DNA of 64,000 nt from Martinezella multihospitum (GCF_900094585.1 NZ_FMAG01000008.1:1-64000); one strand, 5' to 3'. Shown: positions 31,333-40,919, counted from the first letter of the stretch. Translations and numbers: made by a program. Notes: a model not told the origin generated them from the sequence alone.

Positions 31333-32265
31333 ATGACCACGCTAAGCGCATCGAAAAGCTCCCCCCGTCCACAGACACTTGAGGAGCTCCGGGCGCTGAC
31401 GGTGGACATTAGACGCGGCAACACCGATCTTTCGCTGGGGGGAAAGGCGCTCGGGGTTCTCTCCCGGCTGGTCGATACGCCTGAGCAGACGGCAGTCCGT
31501 ACGATTTCCGAGCTCGCCGACGGGCTCGGCATCAACCCATCCACCTTGACCCGGCTCGCCAAACGCCTGGGTTATGGCGGCTTCGGGGATTTTCAGGATG
31601 TTTTCCGGGAAGCCATTTCCGATGATGGGCGCTATTTCTACAGCCGACAGGCTGGCCGTCTGATCTCGATCAAGGAGGAAGCCGACGAGGAAATCCATGT
31701 TTTCGAGAAGCTGGCGGCTGAATCGAAAGCCAATATCGACGGCTTTCTTGCGCAGCTCGACGGTCTCGAACTCCGGACCGCGGCCGATAGGCTCGCCCAT
31801 GCGAAGCGCGTGCGCGTTTACGGCGTGCGCCAGTTCCACGCTTTTGCGAGTTTTTTAACCTACGGGCTGGCAATGTTGAGAAGCGACGTCGCCCTGCTCG
31901 ATGCGCCGCGCCTTGGCGAAGCGGAGGGACTTGCCCAGCTCGAGCCGGGCGATGTTCTTGTCGTTTCAAGTTGCGCACCCTATACGCGCAATGTCGCGGA
32001 GGTCGCAGCCCTCAGTTCGCGCCGCGGGCTTGACGTGATCGCCGTAACCGATACCCGATCTTCCCCCCTCGTCCCACCCGCCCGGCATGCATTTCTGGTG
32101 CCACATGCAAGCAGCTTCTTCAGCAACAGCATGGGTGCCTATATCGTCTTCTGCGAGGGATTGCTGAACCTGGTCGCCAGAGTGCTGGCCGATAGTGCTA
32201 TCGATGCCCTTGCTAAACGTGAAGCGCTGATACGCGATCTTCGGATCGAGATCGACCGCGACTGA
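31333..32265 (+). CDS. Second RpiR/MurR-family transcriptional regulator, 310 aa
   Basis: HTH_6 domain at about residues 30-105, with ISELADGLGINPSTLTRLAK as the core, and a SIS domain from about 135 (VRVYGVRQFHAFASFLTYGL; LVVSSCAPYTRNVAEVA). GAGG lies seven bases upstream of ATG 31333. It ends the amino-acid transporter/amidase operon, ten bases after the amidase gene. Together with the regulator at 25442 it gives the block two RpiR proteins of the same type, perhaps sensing different intermediates. No terminator was recognised after it. Confidence 0.92.
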   Translation: MTTLSASKSSPRPQTLEELRALTVDIRRGNTDLSLGGKALGVLSRLVDTPEQTAVRTISELADGLGINPSTLTRLAKRLGYGGFGDFQDVFREAISDDGRYFYSRQAGRLISIKEEADEEIHVFEKLAAESKANIDGFLAQLDGLELRTAADRLAHAKRVRVYGVRQFHAFASFLTYGLAMLRSDVALLDAPRLGEAEGLAQLEPGDVLVVSSCAPYTRNVAEVAALSSRRGLDVIAVTDTRSSPLVPPARHAFLVPHASSFFSNSMGAYIVFCEGLLNLVARVLADSAIDALAKREALIRDLRIEIDRD

Positions 32266-32697
32266 TGTTTGCGTCCTGAACCGCAGCTCTTGAGGTTGTC
32301 GAAAGAGCTCGCTGCGAACAGTAGACCTTGATCGTCTATCCGGCCCGCTCGATGCAAAGCAATCGGTTGTTCCGACCACTTTCCGCTGATTTGAAACTCC
32401 AATCCAGCTCTATCACGAGCTATCCGAGGAAACGGCATCGAAGCTCTTGAACAGGTACGGACCGACGATCCCGATATTCCTAGCGGGCTCCTTCCCGTTG
32501 GCCACCGGCGGGTTCTGGGCAGAACTGACGGAACAGGAGCAGACCACGTTTCTCGTCGACGACCAATCAGCTAGCGCGGAAAGGCATGGTCACCAGCGCC
32601 GGGTCCGCGACCATCTGGTCCTCATGTCCCATCTCTGACAATTTGTCGTGTTCCGCGTTTTGTCGGTTTAACAAGAAGTTGCCAGGATTTTAACGAC
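32266..32697. other. Intergenic region without a recognisable gene
   Basis: About 430 bases between two convergent genes. A 63-codon plus-strand frame at 32447-32638 has no family resemblance I can name and no ribosome site. It may be gene debris. Confidence 0.45.
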
Positions 32698-33741
32698 TTA
32701 ACCTGTCCAATTGCTAGGGCGCGAGTGCATTTTTCTCCTTCGCCAAAACTCTCGCTCTTCTTCTTTCGTGATGAATCCATCTGATTCCGGAGCTAACGGT
32801 TCCGTGTCTTCAGGAAAACCTGCCTCCAGGAAATTCTCCGCCTCGAGATATGCATAAGCTTCAGGTCGCAGTTCTACCTCCAAGACGTGTACGGCGATCT
32901 CACCGGAATATTCCGAAATCGGCTCGGCATAAGAATAGGTTGCCCAAGGGAAAAGCTTGGTCATGATCTTCTGAAGACTATACCCACGAAGACAATAATC
33001 GACCCAGACATCCGGCTCTTCCTTGTGGCCTTCGCCGATATAAATGCGCAGATTGCAAAAGATCGCCGTTTTATCACCCCACTCGTCCCACACGAAAAAC
33101 GTCGTCTGATCCTGCATTTCCAACATCAGCTCGTGATCAAGCACAAAGGCAGAGCGCATCAGCAATTCCGGATCAGTTGTCGTGACCTCCTCGAAGAAGA
33201 GCCTGGCCGAGGCATCAAGCACGTTGGTCGCCGGTATGACAATCGACCAGTCCGCCTCCGTGACCTCGCACAACCACTTCTCAACCCGCTGCCAAAATAT
33301 CAGGCCGCTTTCGGGATCGACAATGATCGCCCAGACCGCTAGCGAATGCCTCGTCCAGTAGTCGAAGTGCTTCTTCTCTCCGCGATAGATGTAGTCTCCA
33401 TGCCTTTTATTCGCGAACGATACGGGTCTGATTTGCAGCGGCAAAAACCGCCCTGTCGGCCAGCCGTCATCGAGGATTTCGACGCGCGCGTCGATGCCGG
33501 TTTCCGAACTCGGCAACCTACGGAAAGCCCATTTTAAATCCCGAAGAAAAACCTTTTCGACAGCGTCAACGGCAAGGCGAATAGCGGGATCTGTCGAATG
33601 ATCGCTCAGCGTCCTGTCGTGCAGTCGCCGCGGTGACGACCCCGGCGGAAAAACCAGGCGCCGAATGGTCGCCATGAGCGCAAGCATCGCCGAGATCGGA
33701 GCGCCTATTGCGATAAATCCAGCCCGGAGAAGTCGACCCAT
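32698..33741 (-). CDS. DUF4365-like protein, 347 aa
   Basis: Residues 1-35 contain a hydrophobic N-terminal stretch. From about residue 55 the protein resembles the DUF4365 domain, a predicted restriction-endonuclease-like fold: GIDARVEILDDGWPTGRFLP and then LQIRPVSF, followed by HGDYIYRGEKKHFDYWTRHS and AVWAIIVDPESGLIFWQRV. In DUF4365 the core is D...E...Q-x-K; here Lys is Arg (LQIRP), so nuclease activity is uncertain. The C-terminal half has no recognised domain and ends in a charged tail. It follows the Hyf-like small-subunit gene by 12 bases on the same strand and may be co-transcribed, though the roles look unrelated. The start could also be an internal ATG at 33687 or 33675. Confidence 0.65.
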   Translation of the reverse strand: MGRLLRAGFIAIGAPISAMLALMATIRRLVFPPGSSPRRLHDRTLSDHSTDPAIRLAVDAVEKVFLRDLKWAFRRLPSSETGIDARVEILDDGWPTGRFLPLQIRPVSFANKRHGDYIYRGEKKHFDYWTRHSLAVWAIIVDPESGLIFWQRVEKWLCEVTEADWSIVIPATNVLDASARLFFEEVTTTDPELLMRSAFVLDHELMLEMQDQTTFFVWDEWGDKTAIFCNLRIYIGEGHKEEPDVWVDYCLRGYSLQKIMTKLFPWATYSYAEPISEYSGEIAVHVLEVELRPEAYAYLEAENFLEAGFPEDTEPLAPESDGFITKEEEREFWRRRKMHSRPSNWTG

Positions 33742-33753
33742 TGAAGCTTGCCG

Positions 33754-34287
33754 TTACGACGCGCGGCCTCCTTTGTTCACATGGTCAAGCAGTGCCAGCA
33801 AGCCTTTGAGGATATCCGTCGGTGACGGCGGACAGCCGGAAATGTGCAAGTCGACGGGCACGACCTTCGAAACCCCGCCGACCACGGCATAGCTCCCGGC
33901 AAAGCAACCGCCATCGCGCGCGCAGTCGCCCAACGCAACGACCCATTTGGGTTCCGGCGTTGCATTGTATGTCCGTTCGAGGGCCTCCGCCATATTCTTT
34001 GTCACGGGACCAGTGACCATAAGCACGTCGGCATGACGTGGCGAGGCCACGAAGCGGATGCCAAATCGTTCGATATCGTAAAATGCGTTGCTCAGAGCAT
34101 GCATTTCGAGTTCACAACCATTGCAGGAGCCGGCATCGATGGCGCGGATTGCCAGGCTGCGACCGAGCCTGCGGCGCGCTTTACTGTCCACGGCGGCTGC
34201 GAGCTCCTGGGCTGCTGCATCAGCGCTCACGGGTGCAGGTTCCGTCAGAGGCGGCCGGATCAGGCTTTGGAACAGGAGCTTGCGCAT
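33754..34287 (-). CDS. NuoB/HyfI-like [4Fe-4S] small subunit of a membrane complex, 177 aa
   Basis: Hydrophilic subunit of the complex-I/group-4 hydrogenase family. The N2-type cluster ligands are present: Cys55 and Cys58 (GSCNGCELEMHAL), a Cys in LGDCARDGGC (122 or 128) and Cys152 (GCPPSPTDIL). CNGCE is the small-subunit form seen in HycG/HyfI rather than the CC pair of NuoB. The N-terminal 45 residues are a polar extension. In the complex it would sit at the end of an Fe-S chain next to the large subunit. It is 12 bases downstream of the large-subunit gene. No NuoI/HyfH ferredoxin-like gene is present in the operon, so how electrons reach this cluster is unclear. Confidence 0.9.
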   Translation of the reverse strand: MRKLLFQSLIRPPLTEPAPVSADAAAQELAAAVDSKARRRLGRSLAIRAIDAGSCNGCELEMHALSNAFYDIERFGIRFVASPRHADVLMVTGPVTKNMAEALERTYNATPEPKWVVALGDCARDGGCFAGSYAVVGGVSKVVPVDLHISGCPPSPTDILKGLLALLDHVNKGGRAS

Positions 34288-34299
34288 GGTCTCTTGCCT

Positions 34300-35811
34300 T
34301 TACAAATCATGCCCCGAATACGAGCAGTTGAATGACTTGTTGCAGAGCGGAAAGTCGGCGACGATATTATCTTTGATCGCAGCCTCCAGCAGCGGCCACT
34401 GAAACCAGGAGGGATCGCGCAGATGGCAGCGCTCGATCCTGCCCTCAGGCATAAGGCGCAGCCATGCCAGGATGTCACCGCGGAATCCTTCGACAAGAGC
34501 CACACCCTCTCTGGATTCATTGACAGGCGAAACATCGGAAAGAACCGGGCCGCCCGGCAGCTGGCCGAGAATTTGTTCGATGAGCGACAGGCTTTGCTCG
34601 ACTTCGCGAATGCGGATCCATATCCGGGCGTTTACGTCGCCGTCGCTGAGCAACGGTACATCGAAGGTCAATTCGCCGTAGGGTGGGTAGGCAAGGTTGC
34701 GTCTGGTGTCGAAGCTGCGGCCGGCTGCCCGCCCGACAAAGCCGCCTGCGCCATATTGGGCGGCAAGCTCGTTACGCACCGTGCCCGCGCCGACCGTTCG
34801 GTCCTGAAGCGAGGCGGTATTGTCGTAGAGTTCCACCAGGGCGGGGAATTTCCGGCTGAGCTCGGCATGCAACTCCCGTAAGCCGGCCTTTGCGTTGCCG
34901 TCGAGATCGGCGGCAACGCCGCCAGGCAGGATGCGGTCGCGCATCAGCCGGTGCCCGAAGGCGGCGTAGGCAGCGCGCAGTACCTGCTCGCGCAACACCG
35001 CGCAATGGGCGAGCATCAGCGCAAAGGCGGCGTCATTGCAGATCGCGCCTATATCTCCGAGGTGGTTGGCAAGCCGCTCGAGTTCGGCCATCAGCGCGCG
35101 TAGCCAAACGGCGCGCGGCGGCACTTCGAGCCCAAGGGCCGCTTCCGCCGCCCGCGAGAAGGCATAGGCATAGGCGACGCTGCTGTCGCCGGATGTCCGC
35201 CCGGCAAGCTGTACCCCACGAGCCAGATCGACGCCCGCCATCAGCGCCTCGATCCCCTTGTGGACATAGCCGAGCCGTTCCTCGAGGCGAATGACGGTTT
35301 CACCGTTGGCCGTGAAGCGAAAATGCCCGGGCTCGATGATGCCGGCATGCACCGGCCCGACCGGGATTTGATGCAGGTTCTCTCCATCGACAGGCAGAAA
35401 GGCGTAGGAATATTCGGAGACGGGTGCGCCGTGCTGTCCCAATGGGAACCGCAGATCCCAGCGGCCGTGGTCGATCCATGGCCTGCCATCCGGCAATCCC
35501 TCGGGCTCCAATCCCGTCAGGTCGCGGAGCGTTCGCTCCAGGCGTAGCGCCGGCGGATGATATTGCGCGATGGAAGGGTAGCCATTCTGCAGCTCCTCAA
35601 GGCTGAGGACGGCGGTCCTGTCGGCTTGTTCGTCGAGCAGCGCCATATGCACAGCATTGCGCTCGCCCCAGAGGCCGAGCATCGTCAATTGTCCTTCCGA
35701 TAGCCTCAAGGCAGCCGATATCCAGGCGGCAGAATCGACAACGGCACGTGGCCACGGCCCGTGATACGAAACCCGGCGGCCATTTTGCAGGAGATCATCT
35801 AACATCGACAT
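34300..35811 (-). CDS. HyfG/HycE-like fused NuoC-NuoD large subunit lacking Ni-binding cysteines, 503 aa
   Basis: Residues 1-115 form a NuoC-like domain and the rest a NuoD/hydrogenase large-subunit domain (HQIPVGPVHAGIIEPGHFRF, RLEERLGYVHKGIEALMAG). In NiFe enzymes the N-terminal ligand motif is R-x-CGxC; here it is RTSGDSS (205-211). The C-terminal DPCxxC position reads NCSYSG (495-500), so all four Ni ligands are lost. Therefore this is not a working hydrogenase subunit and belongs with energy-converting hydrogenase-related (Ehr) proteins. Start at ATG 35809-35811 has GAGG seven bases upstream; an earlier ATG at 35829 overlaps the previous stop by four bases and is the alternative. Confidence 0.88.
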   Translation of the reverse strand: MSMLDDLLQNGRRVSYHGPWPRAVVDSAAWISAALRLSEGQLTMLGLWGERNAVHMALLDEQADRTAVLSLEELQNGYPSIAQYHPPALRLERTLRDLTGLEPEGLPDGRPWIDHGRWDLRFPLGQHGAPVSEYSYAFLPVDGENLHQIPVGPVHAGIIEPGHFRFTANGETVIRLEERLGYVHKGIEALMAGVDLARGVQLAGRTSGDSSVAYAYAFSRAAEAALGLEVPPRAVWLRALMAELERLANHLGDIGAICNDAAFALMLAHCAVLREQVLRAAYAAFGHRLMRDRILPGGVAADLDGNAKAGLRELHAELSRKFPALVELYDNTASLQDRTVGAGTVRNELAAQYGAGGFVGRAAGRSFDTRRNLAYPPYGELTFDVPLLSDGDVNARIWIRIREVEQSLSLIEQILGQLPGGPVLSDVSPVNESREGVALVEGFRGDILAWLRLMPEGRIERCHLRDPSWFQWPLLEAAIKDNIVADFPLCNKSFNCSYSGHDL

Positions 35812-35825
35812 AGTCCGACCTCGCA

Positions 35826-37289
35826 TCATCGAAGTAGATTGGCGATATGCTGAAACCAGGCAACCATCGGCGGCGGCAGGTAGATTCCGGCTCCAAGCAC
35901 CAGCACGAGATGCAGGAACATCGGCAGGTAGGATGCTTCGGCCGGGGCAGTGCTGCCGCGCGGTTGACCAAAAATCGCCCCCGTCAATCGCAGCAACAGA
36001 GCGCCGAAAGCGATCAGCAGCCCAAAGACGAGCGGAATGGCGAGCAGCGGCTGCTTCGCGAAGGTGGAACTGACGATGAGGAACTCGCTCATGAAGATGC
36101 CGGCCGGCGGCAGGCCGGCAATGGCGATGACGCCCGCCAGCAGGCCCCAGCCAAGCCCCGGATGCGTTTCGGTCAGGCCCCGGATGGCCGAGAGCCTCTG
36201 CGTCCCCTTGATCTGGGCGATGTGACCGACGGCAAAGAAGATCGCCGACTTGGTCAGCGAATGCATGACCATATGCAGCAGTCCGGCGAAATTGGCGAGC
36301 GAGCCGCCGAGACCGAAGGCGAAGACGATGATGCCCATATGTTCGATCGAGGAATAGGCGAACAGACGTTTTATGTCGCGACGGCGATAGAGCATGAAGG
36401 CGGCGAAGATCAGCGAGATGAGCCCCATCGTCATCATGAGCGGCCCGGGGCTAATTGCTTCCGGGCTGGCGGCGAGCAATATCTTGAAACGCAAAACGGC
36501 GTAGAGCGCGACATTGAGCAGCAGGCCGGAAAGCACTGCCGAGATCGGTGTCGGCCCCTCGGCATGCGCGTCTGGTAGCCAGGCATGGAGCGGCGCAAGT
36601 CCGACCTTGGTGCCGTAGCCGAGCAACAGGAAGATGAAGGCGAGGTTGAGAAGAGCCGGATCGAAGCCGGCGGCGTGTTCTACCAGCGTCGTCCAGACCA
36701 TGGCGTCGTAGCCTGTGCCGACAACGGCCTGAGCGGCCAGATAGACGAGAATGGTGCCAAACAGCGCGAAGGCGATACCGACGCTTCCGAGGATGAAATA
36801 CTTCCAGGCCGCTTCCAGTGCCTCATGGGTGCGGTAGATGCCGACCATCAACACGGTGGTCAGCGTCGCAAGTTCCACCGCCACCCACATCAGACCGATA
36901 TTGTTCGACACGAATGCGAGATTCATACCAAACATCATGATCTGATACATCGCGTGGTAGAATCGCAGGTTGGCGGGCGTCAAACGGCCGATCTCCAGTT
37001 CGTGGGCGATGTAGCCGGCACTGAAGACGCTTGTGGTGAAGCCGACGAAGGCATTCAGGACGATAAAGACGATATTGAGATCGTCCACGAGCAGATATCG
37101 GCCCGGCGGCAACCGAGCGCTGAAAAAAAGCAAAAGCGCGGCAAGCAGCGTCAGAAGGCTCGCGACGACGTTCAGTCGCGCCGTCATGCGGTAGCCGGGC
37201 AGGAACGCCAGAAGGGCGGCGGCAACGATCGGAATGACAAGGACCGCCGTCACCGCATCAAAGCCGAGAATGGAGGGGGGAGCGTTCAT
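35826..37289 (-). CDS. HyfF-like antiporter-type membrane subunit, 487 aa
   Basis: Proton-conducting transporter of the NuoL/M/N and Mrp class, about 14 membrane segments. Conserved charged residues of the family are visible: the Glu in MWVAVELATL, the Lys in WKYFILGSVGIAFAL, GYGTKVGLAPLHAWLPDAHA with Lys and His, and RDIKRLFAYSSIEHMG. Family role: ion (H+ or Na+) translocation coupled to redox chemistry in the peripheral arm. It overlaps the HyfE-like gene by four bases. Of the two antiporter-like subunits in the operon this is the one nearest in outline to HyfF. Confidence 0.92.
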   Translation of the reverse strand: MNAPPSILGFDAVTAVLVIPIVAAALLAFLPGYRMTARLNVVASLLTLLAALLLFFSARLPPGRYLLVDDLNIVFIVLNAFVGFTTSVFSAGYIAHELEIGRLTPANLRFYHAMYQIMMFGMNLAFVSNNIGLMWVAVELATLTTVLMVGIYRTHEALEAAWKYFILGSVGIAFALFGTILVYLAAQAVVGTGYDAMVWTTLVEHAAGFDPALLNLAFIFLLLGYGTKVGLAPLHAWLPDAHAEGPTPISAVLSGLLLNVALYAVLRFKILLAASPEAISPGPLMMTMGLISLIFAAFMLYRRRDIKRLFAYSSIEHMGIIVFAFGLGGSLANFAGLLHMVMHSLTKSAIFFAVGHIAQIKGTQRLSAIRGLTETHPGLGWGLLAGVIAIAGLPPAGIFMSEFLIVSSTFAKQPLLAIPLVFGLLIAFGALLLRLTGAIFGQPRGSTAPAEASYLPMFLHLVLVLGAGIYLPPPMVAWFQHIANLLR

Positions 37290-37951
37290 TTCTGTCGCCT
37301 CCCCTTGAAATCGTCGAGCGCCCGGACGTCGACCGTGTCGAAGCGCTCGCGGATGCGGAACAGGAAGACGCCGATGACGATGAAGGCGATCAGGATCGAG
37401 AAGGCGACGCTGATCTCCACCACCAGCGGCATGCCCTTGGCGCCGGTCGCCGCCAGGACCAAGCCGTTTTCCAGCGACATGAAGCCGACGACCTGGCTCA
37501 CGGCATTGCGGCGCGTGACCATGATCAGCAGTCCCAGCAGCAGAACCGACAGGGCAAAGGCAAGATCCTCGCGTGCGATCGGATCGGCCGACGGCGTCAC
37601 CCGCAGCATGACGACCGTGGCCAAGGCCACAAGGCCCAGGCCGACGAGCATGGTGGGGCCGACGCCGACGACAGTCTCTATCTCGCGATGGATGCCGAGC
37701 TGGCGGATCATGCGATGCAGCACCACAGGAATGATGATCGCCTTGAAAATGAGAGCGATCGCCGCCGTCACGAAGAGATGCGGCGCATCCTGGATGAGAG
37801 CCTGCCAGGCAACCGACAGCGTCAGCACCAGCGAATGCAGCGCAAAGACGTTCAGCAGCGCATAAAGACGGTCCTGATAGAGCATCATCATGCTGACGAG
37901 CACTAGGCCGCCGGCGAGCATGTGAGCGATGTCGAAGACCGACCCGGTCAT
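37286..37951 (-). CDS. HyfE-like membrane subunit, 221 aa
   Basis: Hydrophobic protein with about six membrane segments, corresponding to hydrogenase-4 subunit E (NuoK-related in its C-terminal part): RRNAVSQVVGFMSLENGLVL carries the family Glu in a membrane helix. Start at ATG 37949-37951; the frame is open further upstream, but that is shadow of the HyfC-like gene. The TGATG overlap (one base) with the upstream stop couples translation. Ends with a charged tail (DDFKGRRQK). Confidence 0.88.
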   Translation of the reverse strand: MTGSVFDIAHMLAGGLVLVSMMMLYQDRLYALLNVFALHSLVLTLSVAWQALIQDAPHLFVTAAIALIFKAIIIPVVLHRMIRQLGIHREIETVVGVGPTMLVGLGLVALATVVMLRVTPSADPIAREDLAFALSVLLLGLLIMVTRRNAVSQVVGFMSLENGLVLAATGAKGMPLVVEISVAFSILIAFIVIGVFLFRIRERFDTVDVRALDDFKGRRQK

Positions 37952-38901
37952 CAGAGCCCCCTCGACACGAAACGCAACAGGGCGGCGAGCAGACCGAGCA
38001 TCAGCGCGGCACCGAGGAATTCCGGCACACGGAAAACACGCATCTTGGCGGTCGCGGTTTCGAAGAGCGCAAGCAGGGCGCCACCCGCTGCCAACTTGGC
38101 AAGATAGGCGGACAATCCGATCAGGTAGGCAATCGGTCCGGCCCCGAAAGCGACCAGCTTCCAGGGAACGAACAGGCAGGCGATCAGCGAAATGTAGAGC
38201 AAGAGCTTGAGCGACGCCGCAAGCTCGATCATGGCGAGATGCCGTCCGGAATATTCGAGCACCATGGCTTCGTGCACCATGGTCAATTCCAGATGGGTCG
38301 CAGGATTGTCGACGGGAATACGGGCATTTTCGGCAATCGCGACCATGATGAGGGCGATCAGGGCAATCGCCAGCGAGACGCGCAACCCCACCTGCGGCGA
38401 GGTCATGAAGGCGGCGATGGCAGAGAGCTGGGTCGAGCCGGCCACCAGGGCAAGCGTGAAGATGATGAGCAGCATCGACGGCTCGGCCAGTGTCGCAATC
38501 ATCATCTCGCGGCTCGAGCCGATGCCGCCGAAGCTGGTGCCTACATCCATGCCGGCGAGCGCCAGGAAGAAGCGCGCACTGCCAAGCAGCGCGATGATGG
38601 CGATCAGATCCGCAGTCCAGCTGAAGAGGAGGCCGGTGGCGAAGGTCGGGATGATGGCGGCAGCCACCCATGTCGCGGCGAAGATCAGATAAGGTGCTGC
38701 CCTGAACAGCCAGGACGCATTCTCCGCAACCACTGCCTCCTTGCGCAGAAGCCGGACAAGGTCGCGATAGGGCTGTATCGGAGAAGGCCCACGCCGGCGC
38801 AGCAGCCGGGCCTTGAACATGCGCACAACGCCCGTCAGCAGCGGCGCCAGCAGCACGACGAGCGACATCTGGAGGGCCTGGGCGAAAAGGGCAGATATCA
38901 T
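37951..38901 (-). CDS. HyfC/NuoH-like membrane subunit, 316 aa
   Basis: Membrane subunit linking the peripheral arm to the antiporter-like subunits. Eight or so membrane segments; NuoH-class landmarks are KARLLRRRGPSPIQPYRDLV in the first cytoplasmic loop, and AENARIPVDNPATHLELTMV with the conserved acidic residues, then HEAMVLEYSGRHLAM. ATG 38901 overlaps the upstream stop in an ATGA; an ATG six bases earlier is also possible. Single-copy in the operon, as expected for a Hyf-like complex. Confidence 0.92.
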   Translation of the reverse strand: MISALFAQALQMSLVVLLAPLLTGVVRMFKARLLRRRGPSPIQPYRDLVRLLRKEAVVAENASWLFRAAPYLIFAATWVAAAIIPTFATGLLFSWTADLIAIIALLGSARFFLALAGMDVGTSFGGIGSSREMMIATLAEPSMLLIIFTLALVAGSTQLSAIAAFMTSPQVGLRVSLAIALIALIMVAIAENARIPVDNPATHLELTMVHEAMVLEYSGRHLAMIELAASLKLLLYISLIACLFVPWKLVAFGAGPIAYLIGLSAYLAKLAAGGALLALFETATAKMRVFRVPEFLGAALMLGLLAALLRFVSRGL

Positions 38902-40919
38902 GACCATAGCGCCAGCACCAGAAGCAGGAGGACGAGCGTTATGAAGACCAGGCTCAGATAGCGCCGGATTGTCAGGAATTGCAGATGGTTGAGTTTTTCC
39001 GCTGCAAAGCCGACGGCGCCGACGATGGGCAGGTAGAGACCTTCCCAGATATAATCGTGCATTTCCAGGGCGAACCGTGCGGGTCGGAGATCGCCGGGCG
39101 GCGGCATCGTGACGCGGTCGCGCGCGCGAAAGATCAGCGTGCCGAAGACGCGCCGGATGGGCTGGGCGAAACTGCTGGCGCTATATTGCGTTGCCGGGCT
39201 GCTCACCGGAAAGCCGCAATCCCAGGCCGGCGCTCGTCGGATACGCCGCGAGCCAAAGCGATGGACCAGATAGGCCGTGAACGACGCCGAAAAGAGAATG
39301 AAGAGGAAAACGAGCAAGCCGTTATAGGAGCTGCGAGCTTCGGCGATCGGCACGATCGACAGCCACGGAATATCCGTCTGTACCGGCATCCGCTGGCCGA
39401 TCAGCAAAAGCGTCAGCGGTGCAAGTGCATCGATGACGACCCCCGGCAGGATGCCGGCGGCAAGGCAAAGGAAGGCCAGCACCGACATGGCGGCGAGCGA
39501 AAAGCGATCGACCTCCATCGCCCGTTCGGCCGGCAGGCTGCGGGCACGGCCAAGAAACGTCACACCGAACACCTTGACGAAGCAGGCAGCGGCAAGGGCG
39601 GCGGCAAGGGCGAGCAGACCGCCCACGGCCGGCACCAGCAGCTTCAATCCCCATTGCGGCAGCGCCGGGCTCTGCAGGACGGCCTGAAATGCCAGCCATT
39701 CGGAAACGAAACCATTGAAGGGAGGAAGAGCCGAGATGGCGACACAGCCGACGAGAAAGACCAGGCCGGTCACCGGCATGCGATGAATGAGCCCGCCGAG
39801 TTTTTCCATGTCCCGCTCCCCGGTTGCCGTCAGCACCGCGCCGGCACCGAAGAAAAGCAGGCTCTTGAAGAATGAATGGTTCAGGACATGGAACAGGGCG
39901 GCGGTCAGCGCCAAGGCCGCCGCCAGTCCCATGCCGCTCGCCTTGAAGGCAAGCGCCAGACCGAGGCTGACGAAGATGACGCCAATATTTTCAATGGTGC
40001 TGTATGCAAGCAGGCGTTTGAGATCGCTCTCCATCAGTGCGTGCAGAATGCCGAGTACCGCGGTGATGCCGCCGATCGCCAGGACGACGATGCCGAACCA
40101 CCAGGCTGGTGCGCCGACCAGATCGAAAATCACGCGGATGAAGCCGTACACTGCGACCTTGGTCATGACGCCGCTCATAAGCGCCGACACATGACTGGGG
40201 GCGGCCGGATGCGCTCGCGGCAGCCAGACATGCAGGGGCACCAGTCCAGCCTTGGATCCGGCACCGAGCAGCAGCAAGACGAGCACCAGGGCGGAGGTCA
40301 GCGGCGCGTGTTCGGCGGCACGCATGGTGGCAAAACCGTAATTGCCATCCGACCCCGCCAGCAGACCGAAGGCGAGCAGGAGAGCGAGCGTGCCGAAGCT
40401 CGCCATGACGATATAGAGATAGCCGGCTTTCCGGTTGCCGGTATCGCGATGATGGGCCATCACGAGCGCCCAGGAGGCGAGCGACATGAACTCCCAGGAC
40501 ATCAGGAAGGTGAAGGCGTCATCCGCGAGGATCACGAGATTCATGCCGGCGACAAAGGCCGGGAAGAACGGCAGCACCCGATGCGGCGCATGTTCGTGAC
40601 GGCCGTAGCCGAGCGCATACAGGCTCGAAAGCATGCCGCCGAAATTGACGACGGTTAGAAAGAAGGCGGATAGCGCATCCAGACGAAAATGACTGCCGAG
40701 CCACGGCAGGCCGATCGGAAGCACGAGCGTAGATGCAGAATTGGGAGAAACTACCGTGGCGAGTGCGCCGATCGCTACGGCAAAGGCGATTGCCGACAGA
40801 CCGAAGCTTAGGCCATAGGTGAGCGTCGTTGCCTGTTTCGACCGGGCGATGCAGACCGCAAGGACTGCCGTTGCAAGCAGGAAGACCGAGCACAGCAGGA
40901 TCGCGGCCGGGGAGATCAT
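38898..40919 (-). CDS. HyfB-like antiporter-type membrane subunit, 673 aa
   Basis: Large NuoL-class proton-conducting subunit with about 16 membrane segments. Landmarks: LMSWEFMSLASWALVMAHH with the membrane Glu, GAGSKAGLVPLHVWLPRAHP, ESDLKRLLAYSTIENIGVIF, and LNHSFFKSLLFFGAGAV. The C-terminal 150 residues form a HyfB-type extension (AWDCGFP and a soluble stretch, then two last membrane helices). It overlaps the XRE regulator gene by four bases (ATGA). Family role: ion pumping. Long in comparison with NuoL but normal for HyfB. Confidence 0.93.
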   Translation of the reverse strand: MISPAAILLCSVFLLATAVLAVCIARSKQATTLTYGLSFGLSAIAFAVAIGALATVVSPNSASTLVLPIGLPWLGSHFRLDALSAFFLTVVNFGGMLSSLYALGYGRHEHAPHRVLPFFPAFVAGMNLVILADDAFTFLMSWEFMSLASWALVMAHHRDTGNRKAGYLYIVMASFGTLALLLAFGLLAGSDGNYGFATMRAAEHAPLTSALVLVLLLLGAGSKAGLVPLHVWLPRAHPAAPSHVSALMSGVMTKVAVYGFIRVIFDLVGAPAWWFGIVVLAIGGITAVLGILHALMESDLKRLLAYSTIENIGVIFVSLGLALAFKASGMGLAAALALTAALFHVLNHSFFKSLLFFGAGAVLTATGERDMEKLGGLIHRMPVTGLVFLVGCVAISALPPFNGFVSEWLAFQAVLQSPALPQWGLKLLVPAVGGLLALAAALAAACFVKVFGVTFLGRARSLPAERAMEVDRFSLAAMSVLAFLCLAAGILPGVVIDALAPLTLLLIGQRMPVQTDIPWLSIVPIAEARSSYNGLLVFLFILFSASFTAYLVHRFGSRRIRRAPAWDCGFPVSSPATQYSASSFAQPIRRVFGTLIFRARDRVTMPPPGDLRPARFALEMHDYIWEGLYLPIVGAVGFAAEKLNHLQFLTIRRYLSLVFITLVLLLLVLALWS

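Noticed and set aside
32447..32638. 63-codon plus-strand frame
   Set aside because: No similarity to a family I know, no ribosome site, and surrounded by non-coding sequence.
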